The notes under the pieces were generated by a model. The model ran no database searches. It saw nothing but the letters and a program-made list of their open reading frames with translations, and was not told the origin of the DNA. Of a stretch of 64,000 nt of DNA, positions 59,564 to 64,000 are shown in pieces. Source of the DNA: Streptomyces sp. NBC_00083 (lineage in GTDB: Bacteria > Actinomycetota > Actinomycetes > Streptomycetales > Streptomycetaceae); NCBI RefSeq assembly GCF_026343295.1, contig NZ_JAPELY010000005.1, forward strand, positions 62,001 to 126,000, given 5' to 3'. Both the position numbers and the translations under genes were made by a program. Position 1 is the stretch's first letter. The number at the start of each line of letters is the position of its first letter.

Positions 59564-60538
59564 TCAGCGGGGATGCGCATCGAGCCCCGACTGGGCTATG
59601 CGTACGCCCAGTTGTGTGCGGCTGCTCGACCCCAGCGCCTCCGCGAGCCGGCTGATGTGGTGGCGGCAGGTCCGCACGCTGATGCCGAGGCGCTGCGCTA
59701 TCACCGCGTCCTGGTGGCCCTCCGCGAGGAGCGCCGCGATGACCCGCTCGCGGTGGGTGACGCCCGCGATGTCGGTGGCCACGGGCACCGCGTCGGCGAG
59801 CGGCACCGCGAGCCGCCACAGCCGCTCGAAGACGGTGGCCAGGTACTCCACCAGCGCCGGATGGCGCAGCTCCAGGGCGCTGGAGTCGTCCGCGGCGGCC
59901 GGGATGATCGCCACCGTACGGTCGAAGAGCAGCAGGCGCTCGGTGACCTCGTCCAGGGTGCGCACCTCCACGGCCCGCCCCTCCAACTGGTGCAGGTAGT
60001 CCGCGAGTCCGGTGCCGTAGCGCGCGACGTGCGTGTACATGGTGCGGATGCGCACCCCGCGGTCCAGCATGTCGACGGCCCGGGGCAGCGCCTGCGACAG
60101 GATGTGCTCGGGCCGGATGCCGCGGGGCTGGATGGTGAGCGACTCGGTGGTGCAGGCCGCTATCGCGTCGTCGATGGCCGCGTTGATGCGGGGGATGCCG
60201 TCGAGGACGCGGATGGCCTCGCCGCCGGCCGGCACCGGGGCGCCGAGCGCGGCGAACCGCTCGAAGGCGGCCGCCGCCGAGCCCGTGCGGGCCTGGCTCG
60301 CCGCGATGTCCTCGTGGATGCCGCGCAGCAGCCGCGCCATCACCACCTGCGGGGAGGTCGGAAGCAGCCACGCCGGGTCGGCCGGATCGGGGTGGAGCAG
60401 CCCCAGGTCGATCAGGCAGGGGGCGTCGGTCGCCTCCGCGCGCGCGATGCGTCCGGCGCGCAGCGCGTCCGCGTACGCCCGTTCCCCGGCCGCGCACAGC
60501 CGGTCCGCGCCATGCGGATGCGCCTCCTGCCCAGACAT
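59564..60538 (-). CDS. LuxR-type regulator, paralogue 2
   Basis: A 324-residue protein sharing the order of segments with paralogue 1: APCLIDLGLLHPDPADPAWLLP near the start, GIPRINAAIDDAIAACTTESLTIQP in the middle, VEVRTLDEVTERLLLFDRTVAIIPA, then the C-terminal helix-turn-helix (ERVIAALLAEGHQDAVIAQRLGISVRTCRHHISRLAEALG, about 269-308). The two clearly arose by duplication and lie tail to tail, 248 bases apart. The ATG at 60538 is the best start; the frame upstream is spacer. Binding ligand unknown. Confidence 0.85.
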   Translation of the reverse strand: MSGQEAHPHGADRLCAAGERAYADALRAGRIARAEATDAPCLIDLGLLHPDPADPAWLLPTSPQVVMARLLRGIHEDIAASQARTGSAAAAFERFAALGAPVPAGGEAIRVLDGIPRINAAIDDAIAACTTESLTIQPRGIRPEHILSQALPRAVDMLDRGVRIRTMYTHVARYGTGLADYLHQLEGRAVEVRTLDEVTERLLLFDRTVAIIPAAADDSSALELRHPALVEYLATVFERLWRLAVPLADAVPVATDIAGVTHRERVIAALLAEGHQDAVIAQRLGISVRTCRHHISRLAEALGSSSRTQLGVRIAQSGLDAHPR

Positions 60539-60619
60539 GCTCCGTCCCGCCTCCCTGCGTTCGAGCCCGACGACCCTATCCCCATCGGGGTGCCGGTTCA
60601 CGTCGGCACGGCACGCGAG

Positions 60620-60652
60620 AGGCCCGCCGCCCCGGAACGGGACGACGGGCCT
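60620..60652 (-). terminator. Terminator of the dnaK operon
   Basis: A hairpin 36 bases past the hspR stop with arms AGGCCCG-x-CG-x-CCC. Both mismatches become G-U pairs only in the minus-strand RNA, so it is suited to the hspR transcript, not to a plus-strand one. Confidence 0.75.
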
Positions 60653-60687
60653 GGGAAACGCCGCGGGGAGCCGGACCCCGAACCGGG

Positions 60688-61155
60688 TTACTCCGACGCC
60701 CTCTTGGGCCGCCACACGACCAGCGCGCCGGCCTGCTGCACGTCCTGGTACGGGACCAGGTCCCGCCGGTAGGAGGCGTGCACCTGGGCCTCGCGCTGCT
60801 GCATCGCGACGGCCGCGCCCTCGACGACGCCGGCCAGCTCGGCGACCCGGGCCTGGAGCGCCGCGACCTGGTTCTCCAGCTCGATGATGCGCTTGATGCC
60901 GGCCAGGTTGATGCCCTCGGTCTGCGACAACTCCTGCACCGTACGCAGCAGTTCGATGTCGCGGGCCGAGTAGCGCCGGCCGCGCCCGGCCGTGCGGTCG
61001 GGCGAGACCAGGCCGAGGCGGTCGTACTGGCGCAGGGTCTGCGGGTGCAGACCGGAGAGCTGGGCCGCCACCGAGATGACGTACACCGGCGTCTCGTCGT
61101 TCAACTCGTAGGCCCGGCCGCCCAAGGGGGGCTGCCGGCGCTGGCGGGGGTCCAT
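60688..61155 (-). CDS. hspR: Heat-shock repressor HspR (MerR family)
   Basis: A 155-residue MerR-family repressor that binds HAIR sites in front of heat-shock operons and needs DnaK as co-repressor, giving a feedback loop. The N-terminal winged helix has VYVISVAAQLSGLHPQTLRQYDRLGLVSPDRTAGRGRRYSARDIELL (about residues 22-68, named by its ends). The following helix (ALQARVAELAGVVEGAAVAM) forms the dimer coiled coil. It ends the dnaK-grpE-dnaJ-hspR operon, beginning 2 bases beyond dnaJ's stop, as in other Streptomyces. A HAIR-like site at 57 kb suggests it also controls clpB. Confidence 0.96.
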   Translation of the reverse strand: MDPRQRRQPPLGGRAYELNDETPVYVISVAAQLSGLHPQTLRQYDRLGLVSPDRTAGRGRRYSARDIELLRTVQELSQTEGINLAGIKRIIELENQVAALQARVAELAGVVEGAAVAMQQREAQVHASYRRDLVPYQDVQQAGALVVWRPKRASE

Positions 61156-61156
61156 C

Positions 61157-62344
61157 TCATGCTCCCTTCACGGCCTGGAACAGGTCGGCCCGCGGGTCCT
61201 GGCCCGCGGTGGCGTCGCGGAAGGTCTCCAAGGCCTCGCGGGCCTTGTCGTCCAGCTCCTTCGGCACCATCACCTCGACCGTGACGAGCAGGTCGCCCCG
61301 GGTGCCGTCCTTGCGGACCGCGCCCTTTCCGCGGGCCCGCATCGTACGGCCGTTGGGGGTGCCCGCGGGCAGTTTCAGGGTGACCGGAGGGCCGCTGAGC
61401 GTGGGCACCTTGACCTCGGCGCCCAGAGCCGCCTCCGTGAAGGTGACCGGCACCGTGACCGTGAGGTTGTCGTCCTTGCGGCCGAACACCGGGTGGGCGT
61501 CGACGTGCACCACGACGTACAGGTCGCCCGCGGGGCCGCCGCGTTCACCCGGCGCGCCCTTGCCGCGCAGGCGGATGCGCTGGTTGTTGCTGACGCCGGC
61601 CGGAATGCGGACCTGCATGGTGCGCGAGGAGCGCGCCCGGCCGCTGCCCTTGCAGACGTCGCACGGGTTCTCGGCGATCAGGCCGCGGCCCTTGCAGTCG
61701 ACGCACGGGTCGGTCAGCGAGAAACCGCCGCCGGAGCCGCGCGACACCTGGCCGGTGCCGACGCAGGTCGGGCACACGCGGGGCGTGCCGTTCTTGTCGC
61801 CGGTGCCCGAACAGGCCTTGCAGGGAGCCTGGCTGGAGAGCCGGATCGGCACGGTGGCGCCGTCGACCGCCTCGGTGAAGCTGAGCGTCACCTCGGACTC
61901 CAGGTCCTGGCCCCGGCGCGGCTGGGTGCGCTGACCCGTGCCCGCGCCGCCCCGGTTGAACAGCCCGCCGAACACGTCGCCGAGCCCGCCGCCGAAGCCG
62001 CCGGCCCCGGCGCCCTGGCCGCCGGGCTGCTGCCCGCCGAACAGGTCGCCCAGGTCGAAGTTGAAGCTGCCGCCGCCCGCGCCCGGCCCGGCCCGGAAGC
62101 CTCCGTTGCCGAACAGGGCGCGCGCCTCGTCGTACTCCTTGCGCTTCTTGGGGTCGCCGAGGATGTCGTTGGCCTCGGAGATCTCCTTGAAGCGCTCCTC
62201 CGCCTTGGTGTCGCCCTTGTTGGCGTCGGGGTGGTTCTCGCGCGCGAGCTTGCGGTACGCCTTCTTGATCTCCGCGTCCGTGGCGTCCTTGGGGACGCCG
62301 AGAACCTTGTAGTAGTCCTTCTCGACGAAGTCCTTCGTGTTCAT
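61157..62344 (-). CDS. dnaJ: Molecular chaperone DnaJ
   Basis: A 395-residue type I Hsp40 co-chaperone that stimulates DnaK ATP hydrolysis and delivers substrates. It shows the J domain (DYYKVLGVPKDATDAEIKKAYRKL, HPD at residue 37-39), a Gly/Phe-rich region with GGG and NFD stretches, four zinc-finger motifs CxxCxGxG (CKACSGTG, CPTCVGTG, CVDCKGRG, CDVCKGSG) and a C-terminal substrate domain. It is the DnaJ1-type gene inside the dnaK operon. The ATG at 62344 follows GGAAGGAGGGA. Confidence 0.97.
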   Translation of the reverse strand: MNTKDFVEKDYYKVLGVPKDATDAEIKKAYRKLARENHPDANKGDTKAEERFKEISEANDILGDPKKRKEYDEARALFGNGGFRAGPGAGGGSFNFDLGDLFGGQQPGGQGAGAGGFGGGLGDVFGGLFNRGGAGTGQRTQPRRGQDLESEVTLSFTEAVDGATVPIRLSSQAPCKACSGTGDKNGTPRVCPTCVGTGQVSRGSGGGFSLTDPCVDCKGRGLIAENPCDVCKGSGRARSSRTMQVRIPAGVSNNQRIRLRGKGAPGERGGPAGDLYVVVHVDAHPVFGRKDDNLTVTVPVTFTEAALGAEVKVPTLSGPPVTLKLPAGTPNGRTMRARGKGAVRKDGTRGDLLVTVEVMVPKELDDKAREALETFRDATAGQDPRADLFQAVKGA

Positions 62345-62389
62345 CGACGTCCCTCCTTCCGGACGATCACTTCTTCAATGACCGCTGCG

Positions 62390-63028
62390 TCAGCCCTTGT
62401 CGGGGCCACCGCTCTCCTCGTCGCTCGACTGGTCTTCCTTGGCGGCCGCACCCGGCTGGGGCTCGGCCACCGCGACCCGCGCGGGGCGGATCGTACGCTC
62501 GCCGATCCGGTACCCGGGCTGCAGGATCGCCACGCAGGTCGTCTCGGTGACGTCCGGCGCGTAGCTGTGCATCAGGGCCTCGTGGACCATCGGGTCGAAG
62601 GGCTCGCCCTCCTTGCCGAACTGCTGCAGGCCCATCTTCGCGGCGACCGTCTCCAGGGACTCGGCCACCGACTTGAAGCCACCGGTCAGCTCGCCGTGTT
62701 CACGGGCCCGGCCGATGTCGTCGAGCGTGGGCAGCAGCTCGGTCAGGAGGCCGGCAACGGCGATCTCCTTGACCGTGACGCGGTCCCGCTCCACCCGGCG
62801 GCGGTAGTTCTGATACTCGGCCTGGAGGCGCTGGAGGTCCGTGGTGCGCTCGGTGAGCGCCGTCTGGGCCTGGTCCAGCTGGGCCTGCAGAGCGATGTCC
62901 TTGGCTGCGTCCCCGGCCGGGGCCGCCTTCTCCTCGTCGGAGGAGTCGGCGGCCTTCGGCTCGGCGTCTTCCTGAGCGCCGGAGGGGACGTCGGGCTTCT
63001 CCTCGAAGTCCGGGGTCTCCTCCGTCAT
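62390..63028 (-). CDS. grpE: Nucleotide exchange factor GrpE
   Basis: A 212-residue exchange factor for DnaK. A long N-terminal acidic and coiled-coil segment (about residues 50-90, QLDQAQTALTERTTDLQRLQAEYQNYRRR-type heptads) is followed by the core with RVERDRVTVKEIAVAGLLTELLPTLDDIGRAREHGE and VHEALMHS-type beta domain. An acidic Ser/Glu tail lies at both ends. Its ATG overlaps the TGA stop of dnaK in a shared TGATG-type junction, so the two are translationally linked; 45 bases separate it from dnaJ. Confidence 0.97.
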   Translation of the reverse strand: MTEETPDFEEKPDVPSGAQEDAEPKAADSSDEEKAAPAGDAAKDIALQAQLDQAQTALTERTTDLQRLQAEYQNYRRRVERDRVTVKEIAVAGLLTELLPTLDDIGRAREHGELTGGFKSVAESLETVAAKMGLQQFGKEGEPFDPMVHEALMHSYAPDVTETTCVAILQPGYRIGERTIRPARVAVAEPQPGAAAKEDQSSDEESGGPDKG

Positions 63029-64000
63029 CAGGCGGCGCCACCCTTCGGCTTCTCGTCGTCGACGATCTCGGCGTCGACCACGTCGTCGTCACCGGCCGGG
63101 TGCGCCTGCTCGGCACCCTCACCGGCGCCGGCGGCGCCCTGAGCGGCCTGGGCGTCGGCGTACATGGCCTGGCCCAGCTTCTGCGAGACGGCGGCGACCT
63201 TCTCGGTGGCGGTGCGGATCTCCGCGGAGTCCTCGCCCTTGAGCTTCTCCTTCAGCTCGGCGACGGCCGCCTCGACCTCGGTCTTGACCTCGCCCGGGAC
63301 CTTGTCCTCGTTGTCCTTGAGGAACTTCTCGGTCTGGTAGACGAGCTGCTCGCCCTGGTTGCGGCTCTCGGCGGCCTCGCGGCGGCGGTGGTCCTCCTCC
63401 GCGTACTGCTCGGCCTCCTCACGCATGCGGTTGACCTCGTCCTTCGGCAGCGAGGAGCCGCCGGTGACGGTCATCTTCTGCTCCTTGCCCGTGCCCAGGT
63501 CCTTCGCGGTCACGTGCATGATGCCGTTGGCGTCGATGTCGAAGGCGACCTCGATCTGCGGGACACCGCGCGGGGCCGGCGGCAGACCGGTCAGCTCGAA
63601 CATCCCGAGCTTCTTGTTGTACGCCGCGATCTCGCGCTCGCCCTGGTAGACCTGGATCTGGACGGACGGCTGGTTGTCCTCGGCCGTCGTGAAGATCTCG
63701 GACCGCTTGGTCGGGATCGTGGTGTTGCGCTCGATGAGCTTGGTCATGATCCCTCCCTTGGTCTCGATGCCGAGGGAGAGCGGGGTGACGTCGAGGAGCA
63801 GGACGTCCTTGACCTCGCCCTTGAGGACACCGGCCTGGAGGGCGGCGCCGATGGCGACGACCTCGTCCGGGTTGACGCCCTTGTTGGCCTCGTTGCCGCC
63901 GGTCAGCTCCTTGACGAGCTCGGCGACGGCCGGCATACGGGTGGAACCGCCGACGAGAACGACGTGGTCGATCTCGGAGAGGTTGATGCCCGCGTCCTTG
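63028..64000 (-). CDS. dnaK: Molecular chaperone DnaK, C-terminal part (cut by window end)
   Basis: The Hsp70 chaperone, of which only the C-terminal 324 codons lie in the window; the gene continues past base 64000. The frame is open from the edge through HVVLVGGSTRMPAVAELVKEL (the last adenine-binding block of the ATPase domain), then the linker region VKDVLLLDVTPLSLGIET and the substrate domain, and finally an acidic, Ala/Gly-rich lid tail. As in the genus, it heads the grpE-dnaJ-hspR operon. Its promoter, which should carry HAIR sites, is outside the window. Confidence 0.97.
   Translation of the reverse strand, partial: KDAGINLSEIDHVVLVGGSTRMPAVAELVKELTGGNEANKGVNPDEVVAIGAALQAGVLKGEVKDVLLLDVTPLSLGIETKGGIMTKLIERNTTIPTKRSEIFTTAEDNQPSVQIQVYQGEREIAAYNKKLGMFELTGLPPAPRGVPQIEVAFDIDANGIMHVTAKDLGTGKEQKMTVTGGSSLPKDEVNRMREEAEQYAEEDHRRREAAESRNQGEQLVYQTEKFLKDNEDKVPGEVKTEVEAAVAELKEKLKGEDSAEIRTATEKVAAVSQKLGQAMYADAQAAQGAAGAGEGAEQAHPAGDDDVVDAEIVDDEKPKGGAA

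Noticed and set aside
1..64000. tRNA, rRNA, CRISPR arrays, transposases, integrases and attachment sites.
   Set aside because: No tRNA cloverleaf with a TTCGA-type arm, no regularly spaced short repeats with unique spacers, and no recombinase motif were seen in reading both strands.

Overview
This window is chromosomal DNA of a Streptomyces-type actinomycete. The evidence is very high G+C with strong third-position GC bias, frequent GTG and TTG starts, many 4-nt stop/start overlaps, lineage families (DUF397, XRE-DUF5753, ScbR-like TetR, SigE-family sigma, DUF3151, DUF3152, DUF2617), a dnaK-grpE-dnaJ-hspR operon and an HspR-type operator at clpB. Most of it looks like conserved core chromosome with one clear accessory island.

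Layout. 0.2-7.5 kb: SURF1, an ECF-type sigma factor with its membrane partner, aspartate-semialdehyde dehydrogenase and aspartate kinase, a DUF5063 protein, RecR and a YbaB-type nucleoid protein. 7.9-18.1 kb: SLATT membrane protein, a hypothetical protein, a GntR regulator coupled to a fused glycosyltransferase/membrane protein, a class III aminotransferase, a Ser/Thr kinase and a GT39-type membrane glycosyltransferase. 18.5-26.5 kb: accessory island with a TTA-containing XRE regulator, a DUF397 protein with an internal duplication, two WXG100-like proteins, a DUF6507-like protein, an 820-aa modular toxin and three different immunity-type genes. 26.5-33 kb: ScbR-like repressor with a matching pair of operators, an oxidoreductase, purA, a degenerate diacylglycerol-kinase-like protein and a P450. 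33-41.8 kb: two-component system, FBP protein, a TetR regulator with an SGNH hydrolase, and the kynurenine route (hydrolase, KynU, KynA), then a DUF3152 protease-like protein. 41.9-54.2 kb: housekeeping and transport genes (fba, pyrE, speE-like, MFS, aminotransferase, PIG-V-like). 54.3-64 kb: clpB, a small repeat-peptide/mini-Rieske gene pair flanked by two paralogous LuxR-type regulators, and the heat-shock operon cut by the right edge inside dnaK.

Non-coding features. A composite intergenic repeat built of three ordered modules recurs in at least five spacers. A 44-bp perfect palindrome centred on a parS sequence separates pyrE from fba. A HAIR-like HspR site lies upstream of clpB. Two near-identical operators link the ScbR-like regulator to its neighbour, and a 25-bp operator sits between the FBP gene and a TetR gene. 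Several strong hairpin terminators mark transcription units. No tRNA, rRNA, CRISPR array, insertion sequence or transposase was seen.

The best candidates for something undescribed are (1) the translationally coupled pair at 57.6-58.2 kb, encoding a secreted peptide with five D-I/P-T-W-E motifs and a miniature Rieske-like protein without cluster ligands, beside two paralogous regulators, and (2) the T7SS-type toxin locus with a lower-GC C-terminal nuclease-like cassette. Function statements rest on reading motifs by eye; no database search was possible.
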